NCBI GenBank assembly: GCA_002943765.1
Contig: PQWQ01000006.1
Coordinates: 1,860,001-1,924,000, forward strand
From: Psoroptes ovis
Taxonomy: Eukaryota; Arthropoda; Arachnida; Sarcoptiformes; Psoroptidae
Length of the DNA stretch: 64,000 bases
Reading direction: 5' to 3'
Part shown: in pieces, positions 24,041 through 35,533 of the stretch
How positions within the stretch are numbered: position 1 is the stretch's first letter
Layout: every line of letters starts with the position of its first letter
Program-made: the position numbers and the translations under genes
Notes under the pieces: model-generated
Databases searched by the model: none
What the model was told of the DNA's origin: nothing
The model's input: only the letters and a program-made list of their open reading frames with translations

Positions 24041-27000
24041 CTAATGAGAAATAAAATAAAGAAATTAATTGAATTTTTGAGAAATGAGAAATCATCAAAA
24101 TCATTGAAATTAATTTATGATTATCAAAATTAATTAATTTTCATTGGTAAAATTAAAGAAAACAGAGGGGAAATTACTTAAAGTAGAAATCTTCAGTGTA
24201 ATGATTGATTGGGTATTTTATCAAATGGTAAAAATTAACAACAAAACTTTTTAAAACCCAACTTGTTGCTCAGTTAATCAAAACTTATTGATGAATCATC
24301 ACAACCAGATTACTTTATCAATCAAATAGGTAAATATGAATTTGATTTTATGTTGTCAATATCCAAGAGCCGAATAAATTCAACAATAAGTACAAAATAT
24401 AAAAATAGAATGAATCATATACAGTGGACAAGAAGAGCGGAATTCAGATTGAATTAATCATTAAAAATCAGTAAAGATTGAAAAAAAAATTTCGATCAAA
24501 ATGTTATCAAATGAATGAATGAATATCAAAGCAAATCGCAAATCACAGAGAAAAGGAAGTAACATTGAGTAAGATGACTTCAAAAGAAAAAATGATATGG
24601 AGATATTTTACAACATTTGCTCGATCAAAGAGAAAAATTGTATAATAGGAAACACAATGGTAACATAGAAACTGGTCAAACAAGTGGAAAATATCGAAAT
24701 AAATACGACTGACACTGACTGACACATTGTTAGATGTTGAATGCTGACGATGTTGTCGTTGTTGATGATGTTAATGATGGCAAAGTAAAAAAACAGTTTA
24801 AAGATCATCATCATTAACATCAATGTGTATTTGAATGATGAATACATTCATTCAAATACAAAATAAAAGAGTCAAATAACGGAACTCTATGAACCATTGA
24901 ACGATGAACACAAAAAGATGAAGGATTTTTATTCGAAAATGCCCCTTTTGGTTAATGTTTATATCGCTTCGATCCACTTTTTTTATGTCTTCATGTTTCT
25001 CTTTGATTCATCGAAATCAAATAAATAAATGAATTTTCTGGTTTAAAATCTCTCAACAATTTCATCTTCATATCTTGTTGTGTTGTTGTTCTATATTTCA
25101 TATCAAAAATTCTGGTCACAAATCTAGTTTTGTGCATTTCCACTGAAAAAAAGTGGATCGAAATTGACCTTTCGTCTATTATTATTGTTATTGTACTCAT
25201 GATTACATAATACAGACACTAGTAATGATAATAATAATAATTATAAAAGTCTCAAATAGCAGGAAAATAAATGTAAAAATTATCTTTATTGTTGTCTAAT
25301 GAATGGATAAGAATGGGATTTTTTTTGAAAATTTTTTCCCATATGTGTATCAGCACACATATCATTGATCGAGTCTTATTTCACTAGTAAGAAATATTTG
25401 ATAATGATCAAAATTAGATCGAATATACACAATTAAAGATTAATATGATACTTTGATTTCATTGATGTATTGATTTAATGATTGAAACAAAAATAGAGTT
25501 TTATTTTAAAAAAACAATGAGAAAAGGAAAATGTCAATGTAATTATTGCCTTATAAATCTTTGTATATTTATTATTTCTTTGATAATAATTTTCATTTGG
25601 TTTTATTCATGATCATTTTATTTAATGAACAAAAAAATACAGAAAATAATCAGAGCATGGCGCCCGAATATTTTATATGTTTCTCGATTGTTTTTGCTTC
25701 ATTTAAGTACAAAATCAAACAAACAAACAAACAAAACTTAATTTCAAATGATTTCAAAGAAGTCGATCGTTCGTAATCGATTTGTTGACCTGAGATTTTT
25801 TATTTTTTATTTTCAATTCATTTCATCGATGTGATTGACAAATTATAGTTTTCATTTTTGCTAATATCAAATCATTAATTTTTAAATTTTAATCAAGAAA
25901 AAAACTCTTTGAAAATATTTGAAAAAATTACAAAACAAGTCATTTATTTGAAACAAAAGCATTGGAGCATTGTTTTTTCTTTGAAGAAAAATTCAAGAAA
26001 ATGAATAAAATTTCAAACTAAACATTCGAAAATACTTGAAACACAAACATAGATTTTCAGTGAAAAACATCAAGGACAATGATTTCGTTTACGTTTCGTT
26101 TGTTTCATTTCAAATAAAAAAAAATCCAAATTAAAATAATATTCAAAATATAATATTCAATAGACACACACAGACTTACCATGTCAATTTTGTCAAATAA
26201 TTTTCTTTATCGTGCTGTTTTTCAATGAAAAATGGATCAATTTTTGATTTTTAAGTGTTGCTTGGAAAACTTTCAAAATTTTTTCGAATATAAAAATGAT
26301 TGTCGTTGCTTCGGGATATATGTTGCGATTGTGAATTTTTTGAAATTTTCAAAATGAAAAATAAATCTCATTGGAAAGTAACAAATAAATGGCACATTAA
26401 TACCAGAAATCATAAAATAAATTGGAAACCAAATTTATGTTTTCAATGTAAATGATGCTGGTGATGATTTGGATGATGGAAATATATGTTCATCTGTCAC
26501 AAATATATATTCGATATTTATGGTGAAATATTCACTGAAAGAAAAAAAATTGAAAAACAAAAATGATTTCAAAATTTGATAATAATTGTTGCAATCATCA
26601 CCAAAAAAAATACATGCACATAAATAGGCACATGTAGACACATAAACATCAAGATTATAATAATGATGATGATTGAAATAAAATATTAGTATAAACAACA
26701 ACATTCAAACAATCAAATCAAAAATAATCGAATTGAAAACCCACTTCTATATGGGCATTTATATATTTGAATATTTTTCTTATTATTCTTGTATTTCTTG
26801 TGCACAAACATTTACATATTATTATTATTATTATTTATTCATTGATTATTCATCATTCATTCATTCCTTTTTTTTCAAAAATACAATTGATTTGAAGTAT
26901 CTTGATCGCCCAATGTCGTCATCAACAGGTCGTATTTATTTATTAGATTTATTCAAATATTCATATTTTTAATTTTGCTTTTTGGTTATTCCATGATAAT

Positions 27001-27440
27001 GCTCATCATGTGGTAATGATGTATCAGAATATTTTTCTTGAGATTTTTTCAATGGTTTTCAATAGTGTACATCAATTGAAATCGCATTGGATTTTGAATG
27101 TTAAGCTTAATGTAATTTGATGGTGTTGTTGTGATTGGATTCAATCAGAAATTATTTAATCATTTGATTATAAACAAATATTTTTGTTGTTTTTCAAAAT
27201 TCACACAAACATCAATTGATCTGTATTGCTAATATATTAGTGGAATTGAGATATTATCAATGTCACACATATGCACAACTATTTGATTCGTTCATTTGAA
27301 TCAAAATTATTATTTTGTGGTGTTTATTTGTTGTTACTGGTGATGATGATGATGATGGATGATTGATGGTGATGGTGATCATGATAGTGAATGGTGGTAT
27401 TACAACTGGCGGTGATTGTCGAATAAATGGTGTTGATCAC

Positions 27441-27464
27441 GGTGGTGGTGGTGGTGGTGGTGGT
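27441..27464 (+). repeat. (GGT)8 trinucleotide repeat
   Basis: Eight perfect GGT units form a strand-asymmetric G-rich island in otherwise AT-rich DNA; further GGTG-containing sequence lies just upstream. Confidence 0.9.
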
Positions 27465-28657
27465 ATTGCAATTCACTTTTTAAAAATAAATTCAATAAAT
27501 AAATAAAGAACAAATGAAGAGAATCACAAAACACTTGTTGTTTCTCTTTTCTGATTCATTTATATTCAATTCATTTTGTTTTGATTCAAATGAATATATT
27601 TTCGTTTCGTTTTGTTTTTTGCTATTTGTTGTTTGTTTTCATACACAATTCATGGAAAAACAACAAATTTTTGTTTTCATTTTCCCCCATTCAATTTTGC
27701 TACTAGCAATATTTATGATTTGAAAATGATTTCATATGATTTTGCCATCGATAATTGGACTCAAATATTGAAAAATCAAGAAAAAAATATCGCCAATCAT
27801 TGATCATTGAACATTAAGGATTGAAGAATATATTTAAAGAAATAAATTAGAAAAAATGATTAATCTGGAACACGTGCAGATCCTTTAATGATAAAAACAA
27901 CTACAACATGGAAAAAATGCATATATTTGCACACAAAACTGTGTGATAAACTATTATCCTTGAACTAAAACGCAAAGCATTTTTTCTCATTTTAAATTAT
28001 TTTCTCAACGATTAAATGTCTTAATTTTATTATGAAGAAAAGGATTTCAATTTAATTTTGAATTTAAGAAAATTTGAATCAAATTCCCCACCATCTAGTG
28101 CTTTGAATTAAAAATTCGACTGAAATTTTGAATTTATTTTAATTGCAAAAATGTTCATTAGACTTTGATTTAACCAATGTTTTAAAAAAAGTTGGAACGT
28201 TTTTTCATCAATGAAATGAAAGTGATTCGAATGAAAATAAAATCAATGAAAAATTGATTATTATGTACATCGTTCTAAAAGAAAATGAAAGCAGGTAAAT
28301 TTTATTTCCGCTTGGAAAAAGATGGAAAAAAAATCCAAAAAATATCGAATAGTTATTCAATATTGACTGAAATGTTAATTTTAATATTAATTATCATTGT
28401 TTTTTACTTATTCCATGTATTTTATAATTATGATAATTATTATTGAAAATCTGTAATTTTGTGGTGAAAAGAAAAAAAAACAATAGACATGAAATATTGT
28501 CATCATTCGGTATCTTGGCGACCTGGTGATTGTTATTATTTATTTATGAATCTATTTCATAGAAATTTCGATTAAGTTCGTCGAAAAATGAGAAAAAAAT
28601 GTGTGTTAACATAAGAAAACACAAAAATCAGCCATACATTTAGGATCGGTAGCCAGG

Positions 28658-28666
28658 TATATATAG
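28658..28666 (+). promoter_or_regulatory. Possible TATA element of WDSUB1
   Basis: TATATATAG in a locally GC-richer context lies about 130 bp before the WDSUB1 ATG. In such AT-rich DNA this could be chance. Confidence 0.3.
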
Positions 28667-28791
28667 ATTGATGTCTTACATAAATCATTAGAATATTTAT
28701 TTTGGTATTATGAAATTGACAAATTTTTATTCTTCATTTATGAAACTGTGAAGAAACGATTCAATTCATTTTTTTATCTAATTCACATCAA

Positions 28792-30772
28792 ATGTCTTCG
28801 GAATCATATTTTCAAATATTAACCGGCCACCAATCGGATGTAAATTGGGTCGATTTTAATGGACATCGAAAATTGGTCAGTTGTTCAAATGATCGCACTA
28901 TACGTTTATGGGAAACAAATGATCAGCAATACTTTGAAAAACCAAAATTATCAACATTAATTGGACATGAATACGGTGTAAATTGTGTTCGATATTCACC
29001 ATTCGGCACAATCATTGCATCAGCATCAACCGATGGTTGTATCATATTATGGAATAGTCAAGTAAATATTTTTCAAATTTCGAATTTAAATTATTTTTGA
29101 TTTTATAAATCTTCGGTTTAGAATGGTGAACAAGTATTAAAAATGATGCATGAATCCAAGAGTGCAATCAGAGTATGCTGCTTTTCACCATCATCAGCTC
29201 TATTAGCGTCTGGTGCTGATGATGAAACACTGGTTGTCTGGGACATAAGTACCAGGAGAAAAATCAAGTAATTATAATAATTTTTTTCTAATTAACTCTT
29301 GATATTAATTTTTCAAAAAATCCTCAGAACATTATATAAACATGATGCAAGAATTACTGGTTGTTCATTCACGCCAGACAGCACTTATATGATCTCATGT
29401 TCTAGTTCCGGTGACTTAAAATTATGGAATACAAAATATGGAAATGTTTCATATTTGATGACCTATGAAGTGGCTCATGATCTTGGTGTTTTAGGCTGTG
29501 ATTTCAGCTCACAATATGAAGTGAATGGTAAATTTTCTAATTTGTCATTTCAGATTTAAAGCTTAATTGTTTGTCATAATTAGTAGCCGATGGTCCATTG
29601 CAAAGTTTTTATCTATTAGCTACATGTGGAAATGATGATCTAGTAAAATTATGGCACATAAAAGGCGGTTCGAATTGTTCAATCACACTATCACATAAAT
29701 TAATTGGTCATAATGCCAATGTAAATTGTTGTAAATTTTCAATGGATGGTTCATTGCTAGCTTCAGCGTAAGTTTTGAAATAATTTTTATAATAATTCAT
29801 GACAAGTTATTGCATTGTTATATGATCACAGTGGTGGAGATAAAGTGGTGATTGTTTGGAATCCGAAGAATGGTGAGATGTTGCATCGATTAGAGGGACA
29901 TGAACGTTATGTAACCAGTTGCGTATTTTCTGATAATAATGAATTATTGGCATCTGGGTCGAACGATCAAACGATTATCGTATGGCATTTAAGTAAAATT
30001 AAAGCTAAACACATAAATATCCGAAATACACAGCGTCACAATTCTATAGATATTAAAAGAGATAACGTCAAAAAATCTTTATCATCGTCATCTGCATCTT
30101 CAGCTTCGTTAGAACAGCAGCATCAATCATTCGAAGATGAAACATTTAAGAAAAAATTTCCAAACCAATGGAACACAGATGATGTTTGTGATTGGCTTTC
30201 ATCATTGGGCCTTGAACGTTATACGAAAATTTTTAGAAAAAATGAAATCGATGGTTCTGAATTACTTAATTTGACACATGATTCTTTACTTACAAGTCTC
30301 AGGATCGGTATTCAACATCCACATTAACTATCAAATTTGATATTGATTTGTACCATTTTATCCAGAACCTTTAGGACATCGAAACAAAATACTACGTAGT
30401 AGTTTATTTTTGAAAAATCCATTATGGTCCAATATAAATGAAACTAAGAAAGATCGGTTGCAGAAACCAAATGAATTTTGTTGTCCAATCACTAAAGAAA
30501 TAATGGATGATCCGGTTGTAGCTTCAGGTATTCTTATAAAATTCAGATTTATTTTATTGAATATTCATTTAAGGAGAAATTTTCTTATTCCATGATCAGA
30601 TGGTCATTCATATGAAAAATCGGCCATTCAAAAATGGATTTATGATGGAAACGTAACAAGTCCATTGACCAATGAAGTATTAGCTAGTCAAATATTGACG
30701 CCAAATTATAATCTGAGAAGTTTGATACAAAAATTTCGCAGCACCATGCCATCTAATGAATCAAATGATTAA
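28792..30772 (+). CDS. WDSUB1: WD repeat, SAM and U-box protein (WDSUB1)
   Basis: Seven exons (28792-29061, 29122-29267, 29328-29527, 29587-29767, 29832-30307, 30366-30527, 30600-30772) give 535 residues. The order is about seven WD40 blades (for example LVSCSNDRTIRLWE, IIASASTDGCIILWN, LLASGADDETLVVWD, LLASGSNDQTIIVWH), then a SAM domain (WNTDDVCDWLSSLGLERY and NEIDGSELLNLTHDSLL), then a U-box (EFCCPITKEIMDDPVVASDG, SYEKSAIQKWI, LIQKFR). This architecture is unique to WDSUB1, a predicted U-box E3 ubiquitin ligase of unknown substrate. The U-box is split by a 72-bp intron at S D|G, restored as TCA G|AT. Exon 4 follows a TAGTAG tandem acceptor, so one valine may be optionally included. Introns are 58-72 bp. 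Human WDSUB1 is about 476 residues; the excess is a Ser-rich linker between blades and SAM. Confidence 0.94.
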
Positions 30773-31180
30773 TTTGAAATATTTTTTTCATTTATACTTT
30801 TAACTTGAATGAATGAAAAACTCTTTTTTATATTTGTGATTATATCATATTAAAAGATGAAAATTTTTATTCTTAGATCAAATTAAATATTAGAAAGAGA
30901 AATTTGTTCAGATTTTACTCGCCTTATTGAATAATATTGAGATCATGATCACATGTTAGGATATTTTTTCTTGTTTTAAGAAACGAGAAAAAAACAATTT
31001 CAAGTTTACATTCAAATTATTGAAAAAACAAGAGTCAAGGTTAGTGTGTGAACTTTTTTTGAAGTATTCAAAGTGAATTTAGGATGAATTTTCTAAAAAA
31101 GAAGAAAATTTTTTCAATCAAAATTTTCATTTTGCTTGAAGTCGCGCATTACTTCCATAACGTTCAGCAAATCTTGTCCA
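30773..31180. other. Intergenic, WDSUB1 to DHRSX-like gene
   Basis: A 408-bp AT-rich spacer between two plus-strand genes, with WDSUB1 3' UTR at the start. A frame open upstream of the DHRSX ATG begins with a TTG and is not needed. Nothing else was seen. Confidence 0.6.
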
Positions 31181-32519
31181 ATGATGGCCGATATAATTGT
31201 TGAGCCTGGATTTAAACAAATTTGGTTACAAAAACTACAAATTTTCATAAATAAATTCATATTTATTGTCTGGACTGGTATCCTGATCTATACTGTTGGT
31301 CCATATTATTCAATTCGAGAATTTTTGAGACATTTTCAAATATTTGGTAAGTTTATTAATCATTTCAAATTTCCAATACTATCTTATTGTCATTTTATTT
31401 TGAAGGATTCCGAAAACTTAACTATGAAAAAGAATTTAAAAATATTAATTTGAATGACAAAATTTGTGTTATAACTGGCGGTACTCGTGGAATTGGACTG
31501 GAAGTATGCAAATATTTAATCGGAAAAAATTGTCACATCATCACAGGTACTTCGACATTGGATCATGATGCTGATGAAGAAATGATTGAAAAAAAGAGAA
31601 AAAAATTATTATCGGAAATTGATCCATTATCCGCGAAAAATATTGACAAAAATTTGACACTTCTTCCGTTGGATTTATCCTCAATGGATTCTGTTAGTAA
31701 ATTTGCCGAAAAAATCAAAATGAATCACAAAAAAATTGATTATTTGGTAAGATTCATTATTATTTTTGAAATCGAATTGCTAAATGTAAGAATTTATATT
31801 GGCAATAGATATGTAATGGTGGTGTGATGCTTGTACCGTACAATTTATCAAAAGATAATTTTGAAGATCACATGGCTATCAATTATTATGGACATTGTTT
31901 ATTGATTTCAAAATTGTTGCCTTTATTATCAAATGATCGACAACAGCAAAGACGAATTATAATGGTATCATCCGGCGCACATCACGCAAGTTTTGGCTTA
32001 CGAATCAATGATTTGAATTCAAAAAAATTATTCTCGACTTATCATTCATATTGTCAATCAAAATTATGTTTGATAATGTTCACATATCAATTCAATCGAT
32101 GGCTTAATCAAATGAAATTGGAGAATAATTTATCCAATCTAACTATTAATTGTTTGCATCCAGGGATGTGTCGTACTGGTTTAATGAATGCTTTTCATTT
32201 TATTCGTTTCATTTCAATCATACGTGAATCACATCTATTTAGGGTAATCATCTTTTTTTTAATTGCAAAAAACATTTTTCATCAAATTTTTCATTTAAAA
32301 TAGTCTGCCAGAGAAGGTGCCGAAACAATATTATATGCAACTTTATCGCCAAAAATTGAAGCAATTAGTGGAAAATATTTCGAAGATTGCCATCAACAAA
32401 AATCAAGCCAAATATCATATGATCATTATTATCAGGTACAATTGTGGAAAAAAACATGGAATGATCTGCGGCCATGGCTAACAAATGATGAATTCAAGCA
32501 ATTTGCCATAAATTTTTGA
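31181..32519 (+). CDS. DHRSX: DHRSX-like short-chain dehydrogenase/reductase
   Basis: Exons 31181-31346, 31406-31746, 31809-32243 and 32304-32519 encode 385 residues. A hydrophobic N-terminal segment (IFIVWTGILIYTVG) precedes the classical SDR fold: cofactor motif TGGTRGIG, LDLSSMDSV, a CNGGVMLVP block in place of the usual NNAGVMMVP, the NYYGHCLL helix, the catalytic VSSG serine, and YCQSK with the catalytic Tyr-x-x-x-Lys. The C-terminal part (EGAETILYATLSP, GKYFEDC) fits DHRSX, an enzyme of polyprenol/dolichol metabolism; other membrane SDRs such as RDH11-14 are less alike. The Asn of NNAG is kept while the Ala is Gly. Introns are 59-62 bp. The gene converges on the BTB-like gene, with 155 bp between stop codons. 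Confidence 0.85.
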
Positions 32520-32674
32520 CCAAAAGAATGAATCAATGCAAATTATCAGTATATAATTAAATATTTAATTCAAACAATCACAGCCAAAATTCATGGAAAA
32601 AACTTCATTTTGATTATGGAAATATAAAAAAACAAAAAAAACTAATTGTAAAAGTATTTATAAATATATGTGAA

Positions 32675-33415
32675 TCACCAAAAATAATAAGTATTACGTA
32701 AACGTCGTAAAAAATATGAACGCTTTTCTTTAATCAATTCAAGAATTTCAGCTGATAAATATTCTAAATTGTATCCTTTAGCGAGACGATAAATTTCCAA
32801 TATTGATAGCCAACACTCTTTGTTGCTATTATTAACATTATCATTAGCATTATAATCTCTTGGTATAATAATATCGGTAACTTCTAATTCACTTGTATCA
32901 TTGCGCAATTTTTCAACAAATTCATCCGAATAAGTCCGTTCTAAATAATCGAAAAAATATTTACTGCAAATCAATACACAATCAAAAAGAAAATCTAAAG
33001 ATTTTTCAACTTGTTGTTCATTTTTTTTCATTTTTTGTTGTTCATAATCATTATAATTAACATTATTATTATTGATATCATTATCATTGGCTAAATCTAA
33101 TAAACGATTCATTATTTTACGGAATGCATCTTCATGTTTTTCATTTTCTAAAATTTCAATTTCATTCATATCAATAATCGGTATTGTTGTTGTTGATTCA
33201 GATGTTGCCGATTCACTTTGTTCAGTTGTATAGTTATTTTCATTATGAAAACGAATCAATGCATCAAAAAATTGGCTTGATTGACATAAAATTTGACTTG
33301 GTACTATTGTAGTAGTAATAGAAACGAATCAATCAAAATTTTCATTATAAATGTACGATTCTTTACCTTTATAATGTTGATTACAAATTTTTATAATAAA
33401 ATAAGGTGGCAACAT
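32675..33415 (-). CDS. Divergent BTB/POZ-like protein (uncertain)
   Basis: Two minus-strand exons, 33367-33415 and 32675-33303, join at AAA G|TA and give 225 residues. I recognise no named orthologue. The start PPYFIIKICNQHYKVPSQIL and CQSSQFFDALI resemble the first strand and helix of a BTB domain, and EIYRLAKGYNLEYLSAEIL resembles its last helices (compare LADRYNLE-type motifs). The middle is padded with Asn/Glu-rich sequence. If correct, it would dimerise or act as a Cullin-3 adaptor; that is inference. The only in-frame ATG of the exon is at 33415. The frame stays open upstream through a His-rich segment to an in-frame TAG near 33643, which may be part of an acceptor (AAATTATAG), so an earlier coding exon is possible. 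Confidence 0.45.
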
Positions 33416-35533
33416 TATTGATAATGGTAAAACTTTACGCCGTTGATGATTATGATGATCAAAGTGATGAGGATGTTGATGATGATAATGATGGTGCTGA
33501 TTTTGATGAAAATATTTTATGTTCCATCTATTACGATGATGATGATGTTGTGGCTTCAATTTAAAATGACAAAATTTATAATGAGGAGAATATAAAGAAA
33601 TTGAATGTTGTTGCTTTTTTCCTTTTTTCTATAATTTCTCAAGAAAAAACCAATCCATTCACATGATTTGAAAATAATTTCAATTTAATTCAACGAAAAT
33701 TAACTCGTATTCGTCTGCTGTTTGCTTTCGCTAAAAATTCAACTTTTTTTTATTGACAATAATGAAAAAACAAACAAAAACATATTCATTCATTTATTAA
33801 TTAATTCCAGCAAAGAAAAGAGAATTCTTAAATTGATACATTCCAAAACATCAAACAACCGTCAGTCAGTCAGCTGCGAATCGATGTTTTTTTCTTGTTT
33901 TTTCAATTTTCAAATTTGGCCATCAATTTTTAATTAATGGTGGTATGGTAATAATGAATGAGAATGAATGAATCACAGTCAGAAAAAATCAATAAAGCAA
34001 TGTAAGAAAAAAAACGGTTAAAGTGAAAGTTACAATCAATAATAATAAAAATAATATTGATAATAATAATGGATGATGGGCAAAAACTAATAAAAGAAAA
34101 ATGTTCAGTTCAATGACGACTAAAAAAAACGGGGAAAGAAAAATTAATTTTTATCGAAATGAATGAATGAATGATTGGTGGTGGCTTCAAGAACGACCAC
34201 TTGTTCATATTATTATTGTAATAATAATGATTATCATTATTATACGATACGATGCAAAGAAATGCATTGATTTGCATGGTTAATGAAAAAATTATACAAA
34301 ATTCAATTTAAATTTTAAAATTTTATTACAATTCAACAATCAAAAATGATAATTATGATACGAATGTATAATGAATGACAAAATTCATGGATCCATATTT
34401 ATAATTGATTATAAATTTATCTTTGGAAAGAATCGTTTATTTTAAGAATTTCATGACGTCACATGCTTGTAATTTTATGTATTTTTGATACTTGAATTTA
34501 AATTCAAATGAAATTATTAATATTCATTGATTTTAATTTCAATTTTTTTTTCTTTGTTCAAAATTATATGATCTAAAAATAACTTTTTTTACATTTGATG
34601 AAAAAAAAGCATTTTGCTTGATTTGATACGATAGTTTTTAATTTGTTTGATCATGATTATCATAATAATGATGATAATTATCACAGGGTATTTAGTCCTT
34701 GGAATCGAAGCATTACAAACGTTCAAAATCATCAATCATTTTGTTTGATTAAAGAAAAATCCATAAAATAAATATTTGAAAAAATAATTCATGTGATTTC
34801 ATGATTCAAAGTTTTTGTTTTTGTTGTGTGTTTATTTTTCAGCCAAACCATGGATCTTAGATCCACATTTGTTCATAAGTAAACAAAAGATATTAAAATC
34901 AAATTTTTTTAAAAAAAAGCACTTAAAATCATAATCGAAATTGAATTAAATTGAAAACAATGAACATTAAACATTGTGAATAGAGTAAACAATCATTGTC
35001 TTGATCAATTTTGATTGATTTTTGATTTTTTTTCATTTATCGAATGAGATTTTCGATCAAAGGAACAAATGATCAAGGATGAATTATTTTAGTATAAATT
35101 CATTTTCAATTGAAATTTTAAAACGTATTACTTCAATATGCGAAAATATTGGAGTAATTTGATTCAAATTTCGATAATTTTGCATGAGTCATCATCATAG
35201 AATATTTAAATGAAAAAATTGTAATTAAAAAAAGTGATCGTAATCAAAATTGAAGGTAAATCTCTGAACAAATAGAAAGAATAAATTGCGACGTTGTTCA
35301 GCAGTGTTGGCAGTTTCTATTCACATTGCAAAGACATTGGCATTGAATTGAGGATTTGAAATTAATTTGATATTTTTTCATTTTTTCTATGGATGTTAGC
35401 ATTTTTACGTTCATTTTTAAATGAAATTTGGGAAAAAATTTAAGAATATTATAAATCATTCTCGTTGGAATTTTCATTTATAATAAAAAAAATTATTCAT
35501 TTCAATCCTTTGAATGCTTTTTAATGCAATTTT
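33416..35533. other. Intergenic, BTB-like gene / POMGNT1 3' side
   Basis: The segment to about 33642 may be additional N-terminal coding sequence of the BTB-like gene. The rest is AT-rich. A small palindrome TGGATCTTAGATCCA lies near 34849. No gene or RNA signature was found. Confidence 0.5.

Larger units (their letters stand above)
24041..28791. other. Gene-poor stretch upstream of CED-6 and WDSUB1
   Basis: No coding exon can be supported. On the minus strand a strong donor (ACATG then GTAAGTCTG) at 26180 could end an untranslated CED-6 leader exon spliced to the acceptor at 24041. A (GGT)8 run and many GAT/ATG triplet runs occur near 27330-27464. A TATATATAG near 28658 could serve WDSUB1. 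Confidence 0.5.

Noticed and set aside
34849..34863. Palindrome TGGATCTTAGATCCA
   Set aside because: A 6-bp stem is within chance expectation for 64 kb.
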